Shown one piece after another: positions 31,931 through 40,438 of a stretch of 64,000 nucleotides of DNA (the first letter of the stretch is position 1; every line of letters starts with the position of its first letter). The notes under the pieces were generated by a model, which had not been told where the DNA came from, made no database searches, and saw only the letters and a list, made by a program, of their open reading frames with translations. The stretch lies in NCBI RefSeq assembly GCF_040907265.1, contig NZ_JBFOHP010000002.1, positions 248,001 to 312,000 of the forward strand, written 5' to 3'. The DNA comes from Streptomyces sclerotialus (GTDB lineage: Bacteria > Actinomycetota > Actinomycetes > Streptomycetales > Streptomycetaceae). The translations under genes were made by a program, and so were the position numbers.

Positions 31931-34798
31931 GTGCAGCACACTGGCGCCATGGATCACACCAGGCAGCGCGGGAGTCAGGGCGGGGCGGCGGCCTCGCGGA
32001 GGTTCGCTCCGCGGCCGGAGAGTGTGGCGCTGGCTCGGCGTTTCGTACGGACCACGTTGGGCGGCGGCGTCGGCTCCGATGCGGTGGAGACGGCCCAGCT
32101 GCTGGTCAGCGAGCTGATGACCAACGTGGTCCTGCACGCGCGCACAACGGCGGAGGTGACGGTCCGGGCATCCGACCACCAGGTTCACGTTCAGGTCAGC
32201 GATCATCAGCCGTGCCGCGGATTGGTATCGCAGGGGCGGCTTCCGTACACCGGCCCGGGGCAGGGGCTGGCCGTGGTGGAGCAGCTGGCTTCCCGGTACG
32301 GGGTCGAGACAGGTGACGACCGTAAGACGGTGTGGTGCGAACTACGGCTGGACGGACAATCGCCGGCAGCCTCAGAACCTCCGGCATCGCCACCAGACCC
32401 GCCGACATCGGCCCCACCCTCCCCGTGGGGAACTCCCGTGCCGCCTTGCGGCAGTCCCGCTCACACCGTGACGCTGATCGACCTGCCGGACACGCTCTTC
32501 CTGGCGTCCCAGCATCATCGGCACAGGCTGTTGCGCGAGCTCACCCTTGCCGCGTACGCCGGTGAGGACATCGGCGTACGGCCGGAAGAGCTCGCCACCG
32601 CGCACGACATGAACAACCTGATCAACGCCGGCATGACGGTCGCACTGGCGGAACTGCCTTCCGTTTCGGACATCCACTCCCTGCGCCTGTCCCTGCCGGC
32701 GGATGCCGCACAGGCAGTGTTCACACTGCGTCATGTGCTCGACCTGGCAGACAAAGCAGCCCGGGAAGAACGCCTTCTCACCTGGCCGGCTCTTCCGCAG
32801 AACCGCGCCTTCCGGCACTGGCTGCTCGATCAGATCACGGGTCAGCTCGCCGGCGGGCCGGCCACCGCGTGGACCGTGGTCCCCCGCGAGCCGAGCGCCA
32901 GTCCCACCGAACCGGTGCCCTGGGACGCCAGCCACGTATGGGCCAGCAGGGTACCGACCATCGCCGCCGACGACGAGAACCGGATCATCGCGGCGAACGG
33001 GCCCGCGGCGGACATGCTCGGCTGGCAAGTGGACGAACTCGTCGGCCGGCGGCTCACGGTCCTCATCCCGGAGCATCTGCGTGAACGGCACATGGCGTCG
33101 TTCACCTCCCTCCTGCTCACCGGCCGGCCCCGTATCCTGGGCCGCTCGGTACCGCTCCCCGCGCTGCACCGGGACGGCCGCCTGGTCCCCGTCCGGCTGT
33201 TCATCCAGACCCAGGGCATGGCTGACGGCCGTACCGTGTTCGTCGCCCGGCTTTCCCCCAGGACCGCTCCCCCGGCCCCCTCGCCGCTGCCTCCCGGAGC
33301 CGGAGAGGGCAGGACGTCGGCCCCGCAACAACAGCCGGGCGGTCCGCACCTGCCCGATGTAACAAGTCCTGGGGTGATGAGGTCTGACGTCACGAGTCCT
33401 AACCTCACGAGTCCTGACCTTATGAATGCTGGCGTTATGAATGCTGGCGTAACGAATCCGGACGGGGCAGCGGAGTCGGACGTAACGGAACACGACCCGC
33501 GTACGGGCGGTCGTGACGAAGCCGGCGAGTCGGCGTCGGAAAGGCGGCTGCTCGCGGACATCGGAGAGGCGCTGAGCAGCACCCCGAATCTGGACGAGGG
33601 ACTGCAGCGGGTGTGTAGGATGCTGACGCAGCGGCTGGCCGACTGGTGCGTGGTGGATCTGCTCAACGAGTCCGACCAGCTGGAACGGTTCTGCGTCTCG
33701 CACCGCAGCCCCACCACACTGCCCGCCGAAGCGTACGCGGGCAGGCTCCCGCCGGTGACCGGATCCGCGCGGGGGCCGCTGGCCCGGGTACTGCAGGGGG
33801 CCGGGCCGCTGCTGCTCACCGAGATCCCGCCGCCGAGCGAAGTGTCGAGCCCGCTCGATGCCCGATACTCCGAGCTGTTCGAGCGGATGGGAGCGAACAG
33901 CTCCGTCATCGCTCCGCTCCGGACCCGCGGTGCGGTGTTCGGCGCGCTGACGCTGGCCCGTACCGGCGACGAGCAGCCGTTCACCGAAGAGGCACTGCCC
34001 CTGATCGGTGACCTGGTCCGCAGCCTCGCCCTGGGAGTGGAGCACGCCCGCCTGTACCAGGAGACCCGGCAGATCGCCGAACGCCTCCAGCGCTCCCTGC
34101 TCCCCGTACTGCCCGACATCCCGCACCTGCGGATGGCTGCCCGATACGCGCCCTCCTCCACCACCGCGCAGATCGGCGGCGACTGGTACGACAGTTTCGT
34201 CGTCCCCAACGGCCGGACCGCAGTGGTCATCGGCGATGTCGCCGGACACGACCTGGAGGCGGCCGTCGCCATGAGCCAGTTGCGCAGCATGCTGCGCGGC
34301 ATCGCCATCGACTGCCAGGAGCCGCCCGAAGAAGTGCTGCGCCGACTGGACATGGCGAACCACACTCTCTCCCAGGAAGCCACCGCCACCTGCATCTACG
34401 CTATCGTCACGGGCCCCCGCACCGGCCCCTGGGAGCTGAAACACTCCTCCGCCGGGCACCTGCCGCCACTGCTGACCACCAGGGAAGGCGAGACCCGGTA
34501 CCTGGAAGGGGGCGCGGGCCTGCTGCTCGGCATGGAACCCGACATGCCTCGCCCCGGAGCCACGAATAGCCTCCCCGCCCACTCGACCCTGCTGCTGTAT
34601 ACCGACGGCCTCATCGAACGCCGCGACGAATCCCTCGACCACGCCATGGACAGGCTCCGCCGGCACACCGCCGAGCTCGCCGACGAACCCCTCGATGTGT
34701 TCTGCGACGAACTGCTCATCGGGCTGAGTGCCGACAGCGCCGACGACATCGCCTTTCTCGCCCTCCGCCCTGAACCGACCGAACCGCGCCAGCAGTAA
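31931..34798 (+). CDS. Multidomain SpoIIE-type PP2C phosphatase with HATPase, PAS and GAF domains
   Basis: About 955 residues. I suggest the GTG at 31931 (GGGGAG 4 bases upstream); an ATG at 31949 and one at 31847 are alternatives. Order: an RsbW-like HATPase (LLVSELMTNVVLHARTTAEV, GPGQGLAVVEQLASRYG), a helical module around VRPEELATAHDMNNLINAGM, a PAS domain (TIAADDENRIIAANGPAADM), a GAF domain starting near LLADIGEALSSTPNLDEGLQ, and the SpoIIE phosphatase with AQIGGDWYDSFVVPNGRTAV, VIGDVAGHDLEAA, LLLYTDGLIERRDESL and DDIAFLAL. Kinase-like and phosphatase modules in one chain suggest it both phosphorylates and dephosphorylates an anti-anti-sigma factor. A short Thr-Ser-Pro/Asn-Ala repeat lies between PAS and GAF. 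Confidence 0.9.
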   Translation: MQHTGAMDHTRQRGSQGGAAASRRFAPRPESVALARRFVRTTLGGGVGSDAVETAQLLVSELMTNVVLHARTTAEVTVRASDHQVHVQVSDHQPCRGLVSQGRLPYTGPGQGLAVVEQLASRYGVETGDDRKTVWCELRLDGQSPAASEPPASPPDPPTSAPPSPWGTPVPPCGSPAHTVTLIDLPDTLFLASQHHRHRLLRELTLAAYAGEDIGVRPEELATAHDMNNLINAGMTVALAELPSVSDIHSLRLSLPADAAQAVFTLRHVLDLADKAAREERLLTWPALPQNRAFRHWLLDQITGQLAGGPATAWTVVPREPSASPTEPVPWDASHVWASRVPTIAADDENRIIAANGPAADMLGWQVDELVGRRLTVLIPEHLRERHMASFTSLLLTGRPRILGRSVPLPALHRDGRLVPVRLFIQTQGMADGRTVFVARLSPRTAPPAPSPLPPGAGEGRTSAPQQQPGGPHLPDVTSPGVMRSDVTSPNLTSPDLMNAGVMNAGVTNPDGAAESDVTEHDPRTGGRDEAGESASERRLLADIGEALSSTPNLDEGLQRVCRMLTQRLADWCVVDLLNESDQLERFCVSHRSPTTLPAEAYAGRLPPVTGSARGPLARVLQGAGPLLLTEIPPPSEVSSPLDARYSELFERMGANSSVIAPLRTRGAVFGALTLARTGDEQPFTEEALPLIGDLVRSLALGVEHARLYQETRQIAERLQRSLLPVLPDIPHLRMAARYAPSSTTAQIGGDWYDSFVVPNGRTAVVIGDVAGHDLEAAVAMSQLRSMLRGIAIDCQEPPEEVLRRLDMANHTLSQEATATCIYAIVTGPRTGPWELKHSSAGHLPPLLTTREGETRYLEGGAGLLLGMEPDMPRPGATNSLPAHSTLLLYTDGLIERRDESLDHAMDRLRRHTAELADEPLDVFCDELLIGLSADSADDIAFLALRPEPTEPRQQ

Positions 34799-34854
34799 GT
34801 AACGGCAGCGCGCCGTGGCGGGCCCTCAGCGGCAGAACGGGGTGAGTTCTCGGT

Positions 34855-35145
34855 TCATTTCCGAAGCAGGGTGAGCTCTCGGTTCATCTCGGCGAGGAAG
34901 CGGACAACCACGTGAAGTTCCTCGGGGGTGAAACGGGCGCGCGCGGCGTCGGTACCGCGCGCCAGGGGCTGGAAGTAGTCCCGTGCCACTTCCTTGGCCG
35001 CCTCGGCGTAGTGCAGGTGCACCACGCGGCGGTCGTCGGCGGCCCTGACCCGGCGGATGTGTCCGGCCTTCTCCAGCCTGTCCAGGCATGCGGTCATGGC
35101 ACCCGAGGTGAGGTTGAGCTGCTTGCGCAGCCTCCCCGGCGTCAT
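34855..35145 (-). pseudogene. MarR-family regulator lacking its N-terminal third
   Basis: The frame begins MTPGRLRKQLNLTSGAMTAC, the second half of the MarR winged helix, followed by LDRLEKAGHIRRVRAADDRR, HLHYAEAAKEVARDYF and a C-terminal helix ending RFLAEMNREL. A full MarR protein has about 60-70 residues before this point. The missing part seems to lie next door, inverted (plus strand 35198-35270), with a gatggc-type repeat at the junction. A protein of 96 residues could still be made from the ATG at 35145 but lacks the dimerisation helices. Confidence 0.65.
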
Positions 35146-35200
35146 GGGCTCGGCGTTGCCGCTGCCATCACCATCGCCGTTGCCATCGCCGTCCAGGATG
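35146..35200. repeat. ccatcgccg-type repeat at the MarR breakpoint
   Basis: Hexanucleotide units (ccatca, ccatcg, ccgttg) encode Asp-Gly/Asn-Gly on the minus strand. They separate the two MarR pieces. Confidence 0.65.
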
Positions 35201-35270
35201 GCTCAACCGGATCGTCCAGGAGTTCGCCCAGTCGCAGGGATTGCATCTGACCGACGTACAGGCGCTCGTA
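35198..35270 (+). pseudogene. Inverted N-terminal fragment of the MarR gene
   Basis: The plus-strand frame reads LNRIVQEFAQSQGLHLTDVQ AL in two steps, the usual first helices of a MarR protein just before the TPGRLR block. It is in the opposite orientation to the remaining MarR gene. The frame then runs on into unrelated sequence (RATQLVRAAMPPVVTMLSRY) and a repeat-made acidic tail to 35651. Confidence 0.5.
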
Positions 35271-35399
35271 CCCTCCTGGCTGCGGGCCACCCAGCTGGTG
35301 CGGGCCGCCATGCCACCCGTCGTCACGATGCTTTCCCGGTACGAGCTCCCCCGCCTCGCCGCCGCCGCACCCTTCGAAGCGACCGGCCTGCTCGGCGCG

Positions 35400-35651
35400 G
35401 GCGGCCACGCGGACAGCACGAACAGCACGGACGGCGCGGAGAGGGCGCAGAGTGCGGACAGCGCGGAGAGTGCGGAGAGTGCGGAGAGTCCGAAGGACAC
35501 AAAGGGCACGAAGGGCGCCGCGGAGGCCGATAACGCCACAGACACCGAGAACGCCACAGACACCGAGAACGCCGCGGACGCTGACAACGCCGGAGACGCC
35601 GACGGCGCCGTGGACACCGAGGACACGGACGGCCGTGCGAACAACTTCTGA
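35400..35651 (+). repeat. Degenerate 9-18-bp repeats encoding an Ala/Asp/Glu/Thr tail
   Basis: Units such as agtgcggag and gccacagacaccgagaac repeat in frame. They extend the fused MarR fragment. No domain is visible. Confidence 0.6.
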
Positions 35652-35682
35652 GCTTCCCCCTGAATGAGCCGCTCAGGTAGCC

Positions 35683-35992
35683 GGCCGTGCCTCCTCAGGC
35701 AGCGGCGTGTCGAGAATGCCGGCGAGCAGTATGCGGAAGGCCCAGGTACGGCGCGGCTCCGGCGTGCCGGCGAGGAGTGGCTCGACTCGATCGACTTCTC
35801 CGACACCGGGAGCGCGAAGGCCGCGGTACTCGATCAGTTCGAGGGACGGGGCGCGGGCCTGCGCGCCCTGGTGTCCGACGCCGACGGTCCCCTGGTGCCT
35901 CGCAGGATAAGGCGGCAAGAAGGCCGGAAAGGCCGCGCCGCCCCACGTCACCCCGCGCCGCCCTTCCCCCCTTCCTTGGCGTAGACCTGTCC
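35683..35992. pseudogene. Fragments of an FAD monooxygenase and possibly a TetR regulator
   Basis: On the plus strand about 35776-35912 the frame reads EWLDSIDFSDTGSAKAAVLD and GLRALVSDADGPLVPRRI, close to the region before the second FAD motif of TetX-like monooxygenases (ALRALVADADGPLVPRPI type). The following GDAAH block is absent. On the minus strand 35683-35770 the frame ends TWAFRILLAGILDTPLPEEA, which could be the end of a TetR-type protein. No intact gene. Confidence 0.45.
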
Positions 35993-36025
35993 ATGATCCT
36001 CGGTTACGCTCCGGCTGGCACCACT

Positions 36026-36039
36026 TGAGAGCGCTCTCA
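36026..36039. promoter_or_regulatory. 14-bp palindrome like a LacI-family (CebR-type) operator
   Basis: TGAGAGCGCTCTCA is its own reverse complement and differs from the CebR consensus TGGGAGCGCTCCCA at the third position of each arm. It lies 52 bases upstream of the protease start. Confidence 0.6.
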
Positions 36040-36090
36040 CCTGCTCGCTGTTCCACCCCACCGCACTGGAACACAGAAGGGCCACCTGCC

Positions 36091-37242
36091 GTGAGACGTA
36101 CGACAGTGATACGCACCAGCCTGTCCGCACTACTCCTCCTCGGTTCCTGGGGCGCCGCCGGGCTGGCTCCGGCCGCCGCAGCCCCCTCATCCACTCCTCC
36201 CGAAGCCCCCGCGTCCGCCGGCCTGCTCTCCGCGATGCAACGTGATTTCGGACTGACGGCACATCAGGCCGAAGCGCGTCTGGCCGCAGAGAAGACGGCG
36301 ACGGCGGTCGAGAGCAAGGCGCGGCGCGCCGCGGGGAAGACGTACGGCGGCTCTTGGTTCACTCCGAGCAGCGGCACCCTGACGGTCGCGGTCAGCAACG
36401 CCCGCAAGGCCGACGCCGTACGGGCGACGGGCGCAGCCGTACGACTGGTCGAACACAGCGCGGCGCAACTCGATGCGGCCAAGAAGCGCATCGATGCGCT
36501 CTCCGCGCCACCGGCCGGCGTCAGCAGCTGGCACGTCGATCCCAAGGCCAACCGAGTCGTGGTCGATGTCGTCGCGGCCCAGAAGAACGACCGCGACGTC
36601 CGCGAATTCCTCGACCGCGCCCAGCAGGCCGGCCCCGTCACGGTCAAGGAGACGGCGCAGCGGCCCCGGACGTTCGCCGCAGGCACCGTCGGCGGCGATC
36701 CGTACTACACAGGTAACGTCCGCTGCTCCATCGGCTTCTCCGTACACGGCGGCTTCGTCACAGCCGGCCACTGCGGCCAGGCCGGCGCCTCGGTCAGCGG
36801 CTGGGACCGCTCGCCCATCGGCAACTTCCGGGGCTCGTCCTTCCCCGACAACGACTACGCATGGGTGAACGTCGGCAACGGCTGGTGGACCGTACCCGTG
36901 GTCCTCGGCTGGGGTACCGTGTCCGACCAGCTGGTCCGCGGCTCCAACGAGGCACCGATCGGCGCCTCGATCTGCCGCTCCGGCTCCACCACGCACTGGC
37001 ACTGCGGCACCGTCCTGGCCAAGAACGAGACCGTCAACTACAGCCAGGGCGCCGTCCACCAGATGACCAAGACCAGCGTCTGCGCCGAGGGCGGCGACTC
37101 GGGCGGCTCCTTCATCAGCGGCGACCAGGCGCAGGGCGTCACGTCCGGCGGCTGGGGCAACTGCACCAGCGGCGGCGAGACTTGGTACCAGCCGATCAAC
37201 GAAATCCTGACCCGCTACGGCCTGACACTTCACACGGCCTGA
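36091..37242 (+). CDS. Secreted serine protease, S1E (alpha-lytic/streptogrisin) type
   Basis: 383 residues from the GTG at 36091 (GAAGG upstream). A signal peptide (TSLSALLLLGSWGAAGLAPA) is followed by a pro-domain up to about residue 205 with AMQRDFGLTAHQAEARLAAE and WHVDPKANRVVVDVV. The mature protease starts near VGGDPYYTGNVRCSIGFSVH and has the triad: His in VTAGHCG, Asp in FPDNDYAWV, Ser in EGGDSGGSFISG. Three Cys pairs are possible. No C-terminal binding domain, so it is streptogrisin A/B-like in layout with a long pro-region. The CebR-like palindrome in the promoter suggests carbon-linked control. Confidence 0.95.
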   Translation: MRRTTVIRTSLSALLLLGSWGAAGLAPAAAAPSSTPPEAPASAGLLSAMQRDFGLTAHQAEARLAAEKTATAVESKARRAAGKTYGGSWFTPSSGTLTVAVSNARKADAVRATGAAVRLVEHSAAQLDAAKKRIDALSAPPAGVSSWHVDPKANRVVVDVVAAQKNDRDVREFLDRAQQAGPVTVKETAQRPRTFAAGTVGGDPYYTGNVRCSIGFSVHGGFVTAGHCGQAGASVSGWDRSPIGNFRGSSFPDNDYAWVNVGNGWWTVPVVLGWGTVSDQLVRGSNEAPIGASICRSGSTTHWHCGTVLAKNETVNYSQGAVHQMTKTSVCAEGGDSGGSFISGDQAQGVTSGGWGNCTSGGETWYQPINEILTRYGLTLHTA

Positions 37243-37278
37243 CACTTCACAACACGGCCTGAACGCCCCAACCGGGGA

Positions 37279-37362
37279 AACCGGTTGTCAGGAACCGGTC
37301 GTCAGGAACCGGTCGTCAGGAACCGGTTGTCGGGAAACGGTTGTCGGGAAACGGTTGTCGGG
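37279..37362. repeat. Six tandem 14-bp units
   Basis: aaccggttgtcagg-type units, drifting from ...cagg to ...cggg. ACCGGT and near-palindromic elements recur every 14 bases. They lie between the protease and the aph gene. Confidence 0.92.
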
Positions 37363-37484
37363 GTGCACGCTGCCCGCTGCAAGCTGTCCGCAGCACGCAA
37401 CACGCAGCCCGACAACCGTCGCGGCCTGAGGGCGCGTGCCGGGCGGCCGCCCGAGCCAGCACGGCGTCTGAAGCGGGGCGGCGC

Positions 37485-38318
37485 CTAACCCCAGGTGAGC
37501 GGGTCGAGGTGGAGGTAGAAACGCAAGCGGTCGTGGTCGAGGGCGATGCCGTACCGCTCGGCGAACGCCGCGTCCGCGGTCCGCGCCCGCCCCTCGTCCG
37601 GCCACGTCTCCCGCGCGTTGGCGAGCAGGAGCGCGAGGTCGGCGTAACGGTCGGCCAGCCCGAGGCGCCCCAGGTCGATGAAGCCCGACACCTCCAGGGT
37701 CTGCGGATCGAGGACAATGTTGGGCAGGCACAGGTCGCCGTGGCAGACGACCGTGTCGGCCGCCTCCTGCTCCCGTCGCCGCGCGACCTGCGGCACCAGG
37801 CGGGCCAGCAGTTCGGCGGCCGGTGTGTGCTGTTGCTCGACGGGCAGGAACTCCAGGTTCACCGCATCACGGGCCACAACGTCGTGCGCCACGGCGACCA
37901 TGGTGTCCAGATCCCTGCGGAACGGGCACCGCCGTACGGGCACCTCGTGCAGTCTGCGGACCGCGTCCGCGATGCGTTCCCACGAGGCCCGCAGGTCCGC
38001 GGCCGGCAGCTGGTCGGCGGGTACGCCACGGACAGCACTGGTGACCAGGCAGGCACCCACGTCATTGGTGTACCAGTCGAGCACCTGGGGCCCCGGTACG
38101 CCCTCATCGCCGAGCCATACGACCCGGTCGCGCTCGGCCTCCAGGTCGGCCGCGTCGGCAGCCGGTACACACTTGGCGTACCGGCCGGCATCCGCACTGC
38201 GGAACACAGCGGCCCCCGACTCACCCGCGGTGACGGGCAGCCAGTCGCCCTCTCCGCCACCCGCGCCGAGCAGCGCCGGCGACACGATCCGAAGCGGCGG
38301 CCCGGGATGATCGCTCAT
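37485..38318 (-). CDS. Aminoglycoside phosphotransferase, APH(3'')-like
   Basis: 277 residues from the ATG at 38318. Kinase-like fold of the APH family: WLPVTAGESGAAVFRSADAG for the nucleotide-binding strands, AKCVP with the Lys, the catalytic loop VVCHGDLCLPNIVLD and the metal-binding GFIDLGRLGLADRYADLALL. The length and the HGDLCLPN form fit streptomycin 3''-kinases (about 270 residues). It would transfer phosphate from ATP to the 3''-OH of streptomycin-type drugs. No streptomycin biosynthetic genes are near, so it is a stand-alone resistance or housekeeping-kinase gene. The substrate needs testing. Confidence 0.88.
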   Translation of the reverse strand: MSDHPGPPLRIVSPALLGAGGGEGDWLPVTAGESGAAVFRSADAGRYAKCVPAADAADLEAERDRVVWLGDEGVPGPQVLDWYTNDVGACLVTSAVRGVPADQLPAADLRASWERIADAVRRLHEVPVRRCPFRRDLDTMVAVAHDVVARDAVNLEFLPVEQQHTPAAELLARLVPQVARRREQEAADTVVCHGDLCLPNIVLDPQTLEVSGFIDLGRLGLADRYADLALLLANARETWPDEGRARTADAAFAERYGIALDHDRLRFYLHLDPLTWG

Positions 38319-38853
38319 GTCGGCCACTCTAACCAGCCGAGCAGCCGACCGCCCCGCCCCCACTCGGTGCGGTCGAGACCAGAAGAGTCCGGGACGAAGC
38401 GAGCAGCACAGTCACCGGTGCCACCGGGCCGCCGGGCCGCCGGGCCACCGGGCCACCGGGCCACCGGGCCACCGGGCCACCGGGGTTGACGGCGTACACA
38501 CCGGGCCCCGCCCCCTTACTGTCGTAACGGCGGCCCGCAAGGCCGAACCTGACAGCACGGACTTCCCTTTCACCGTTTCCGCCGACGACCCGAAGCAGCT
38601 GAATCCGGCGCAAGCCCAACCGGGCTCAGCTGACAGCGCTCACCCACCCGTCCGCCCAGCCGCCCAGCCGTCCAGCCGCCCGTCCGTCCACCCGCCCGGC
38701 CGGAACTCGGTACGACACTGCTGGACTCCGTCGTCGCCCTCGGGGAATGGAGACCACTCACCGGGACGAAGTCGGGCACGGCAGGTATTCTCGCCGACGT
38801 TCGGGGAAGCTCAGGCACGCTTACTTCGTCAGTCGAGTCGACAGGAGCCACTG
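38319..38853. other. Intergenic region with a 9-bp array
   Basis: 38421-38484 holds about seven units of ccgggccac. Downstream, weak frames are Pro/Ser-rich, with repeated cgcccagccg-like elements near 38640-38700. I see no gene. It ends with the AGGAG of the next gene. Confidence 0.6.
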
Positions 38854-39201
38854 ATGTCCGTTCGCCGAGTAGTGCCCGATGTCCAATCGAAAGCCATGGA
38901 GGAGAGCCGGGACTTCTACGGCCTCCTCGGGCTCGAGGAGACCATGAATCTGGGCTGGGTCATGACGCTCGCCTCTCCCTCCAACCCCTCGGCACAGGTC
39001 ATTCTCATGAGCCGCGAGGAAACCGCGCCCGTCCAGCCCGATATGAGCATCGAGGTGGATGACGTGGACGCGGTGTACGCAGCCGTGGTCGACAGCGGCG
39101 CGGAGATCGTGCATCCCCTGCAGGACGAGGAGTGGGGCGTACGCCGGTTCTTCGTCCTCGACCCGAACGGCCGGGTGGTCAACGTCCTGGGCCACCGCTG
39201 A
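38854..39201 (+). CDS. VOC-family protein
   Basis: 115 residues, ATG at 38854 with AGGAG 6 bases upstream. It opens RRVVPDVQSKAMEESRDFYG and closes RRFFVLDPNGRVVNVLGHR, a short VOC protein of the DNA-gyrase-inhibitor/glyoxalase-like kind. MSIEVDDVDAVYAAVVDSGA is the typical second-half strand and helix. The usual first His ligand is replaced by Val (RRVVPD) and the final Glu by Asn (VNVL), so metal binding is doubtful and the protein may be a binding protein. Confidence 0.85.
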   Translation: MSVRRVVPDVQSKAMEESRDFYGLLGLEETMNLGWVMTLASPSNPSAQVILMSREETAPVQPDMSIEVDDVDAVYAAVVDSGAEIVHPLQDEEWGVRRFFVLDPNGRVVNVLGHR

Positions 39202-39214
39202 ACCGACGCGTCCC

Positions 39215-39715
39215 CCCAGCGCCGCCCATAAGCCGCTGGTCGGAGCACTCGGCCACAACCGCACCCCGCACGAGATGCGGGCACCCGAGGCGGCGATGGC
39301 GACGCACGCCGACGGGCCCACCGCCCTGGACCGGGCGATGCATACCTACGCCCGTGCCGAGGCCGCCCGGGGGGACGGCGCGGAGGCCGAGGCGCCCCGG
39401 GTGGCCGCTGGTCTCGGGCTGCCCGACCGGGTACTGGGCGAGCCGGTCGGCGCGCTCTCCGGCGGGCAGCGGCGCCGCGTCGAACTGGCTCGCATCCTGT
39501 TTCGCCGGACACGACGGCGCCCTGCTGCTGGACGAGCCGACCAATCACCTCGACCCCGCCTCCCGTGACGAGGTGCTTGCCGCGGTCGGCTCGTACCCGG
39601 GGGCGATCGTGACGGTCACGCACGACGAGGGCGCCAGCGACGCCCTACGTCCCGACCGTGTACTGCTGCTGCCGGACGCGGGCGTGATCGCCCGGCCGGC
39701 TTTCAGGCGTCGGCG
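39215..39715 (+). pseudogene. ABC-F ATPase remnant with an internal deletion and a frameshift
   Basis: One frame carries ALDRAMHTYARAEAARGDGA, EAPRVAAGLGLPDRVLGEPV and the ABC signature LSGGQRRRVELARILF. An extra T (tttcgcc for ttcgcc) near 39500 shifts the rest, GHDGALLLDEPTNHLDPASR and AVGSYPGAIVTVTHDEGASD, into another frame. The helix before the signature is from the first ATPase half, whereas LDPASRDEVLAAV is from the second half of such proteins. So recombination between the two halves seems likely. Walker A parts are missing. Such proteins protect ribosomes from antibiotics. Confidence 0.7.
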
Positions 39716-40323
39716 GTCCGGGACCCCGGTACTGCGTCCGCGCGGACGACGACCACGCTGGTGATCTTGTCGGCGAACGTCTGGCTCCTGTCGTCCCAGA
39801 GGGCCCACAACCAGCCCAGCCCGCACGCGAAGCAGTTCAGGAACTGCAGCAGGCGGCGCCCGAGGGCCAGACCGACGCCGAGCATCTGGGCGTCGTACGC
39901 GCGGACGGCCCGGATACCGAGTGCCTTCTTGCCCACGGTCTGCCCGGACCGGCCCTCGCGCCGCAGCTGGAAGACCACGGTGACGATCATCGCCAGGATT
40001 CCCAGCCAGGACAGGACGTTCGCGACGACGTCGCCGCTTTCACCCGTGCGCCCCTCCAAGGCGATTCCGAACCCCATCAGCACCCACATCGGGCCGAAGT
40101 TGAGCGCACAGTCGAGAAGGAAGGCCCCCGCGCGGTGCGGCCAGCCGGCGTACGGAGGGGGCTGCGGCACGAAGGGCACCGCGTAAGGAAACCCGGATTG
40201 CTGGGACGCCGGGTACGGGACCCCGTACGGCTGCTGGTGCGGATATCCGTACCCCTGCTGCGTCGGCGGTTGTTGGGGCGGGTAGCCGTACGACGCCTGC
40301 GGCGGCGGCCCGGGGTGGCTCAC
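39703..40323 (-). CDS. RDD-family membrane protein
   Basis: 206 residues from the GTG at 40323 (GAGGAG upstream). A 60-residue N-terminal tail rich in Pro/Gln/Tyr/Gly (YGYPPQQP repeats) precedes an RDD domain: GWPHRAGAFLLDCALNFGPM, membrane segments around LSWLGILAMIVTVVFQL and LLQFLNCFACGLGWLWALW, GRSGQTVGKKALGIRAVRA, and the final DDRSQTFADKITSVVVV. The family has the Arg-Asp-Asp pattern and roles in ion exchange or membrane assembly. It overlaps the end of the ABC-F remnant by a few bases on the other strand. Confidence 0.9.
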   Translation of the reverse strand: MSHPGPPPQASYGYPPQQPPTQQGYGYPHQQPYGVPYPASQQSGFPYAVPFVPQPPPYAGWPHRAGAFLLDCALNFGPMWVLMGFGIALEGRTGESGDVVANVLSWLGILAMIVTVVFQLRREGRSGQTVGKKALGIRAVRAYDAQMLGVGLALGRRLLQFLNCFACGLGWLWALWDDRSQTFADKITSVVVVRADAVPGSRTADA

Positions 40324-40351
40324 TGCGAGATCTCCTCTTTTCCATTTCGTG

Positions 40352-40420
40352 AGTGGTGCTATTTCGTAAGTGTTGTTATTTCGCGGGTGTTGCTATTTCT
40401 TGGGTCCCGTGGAGTGGTCC
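40352..40420. repeat. About 20-bp repeats (gtgttgctatttcgt type)
   Basis: Three imperfect units between the RDD and Nudix genes. AT-richer than the surroundings. Confidence 0.65.
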
Positions 40421-40438
40421 AGGGGATCCGTGTATCTG

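Noticed and set aside
37279..37362. Regular repeats that might be a CRISPR array
   Set aside because: Units are 14 bases and directly adjacent, with no unique spacers, and no cas genes are present. The same applies to every other repeat array in the window.
38519..38850. Open frame with TDFPFTVSADDPKQLNPA before the VOC gene
   Set aside because: Pro/Ser-rich, repeat-derived, no ribosome site and no domain. Treated as intergenic.
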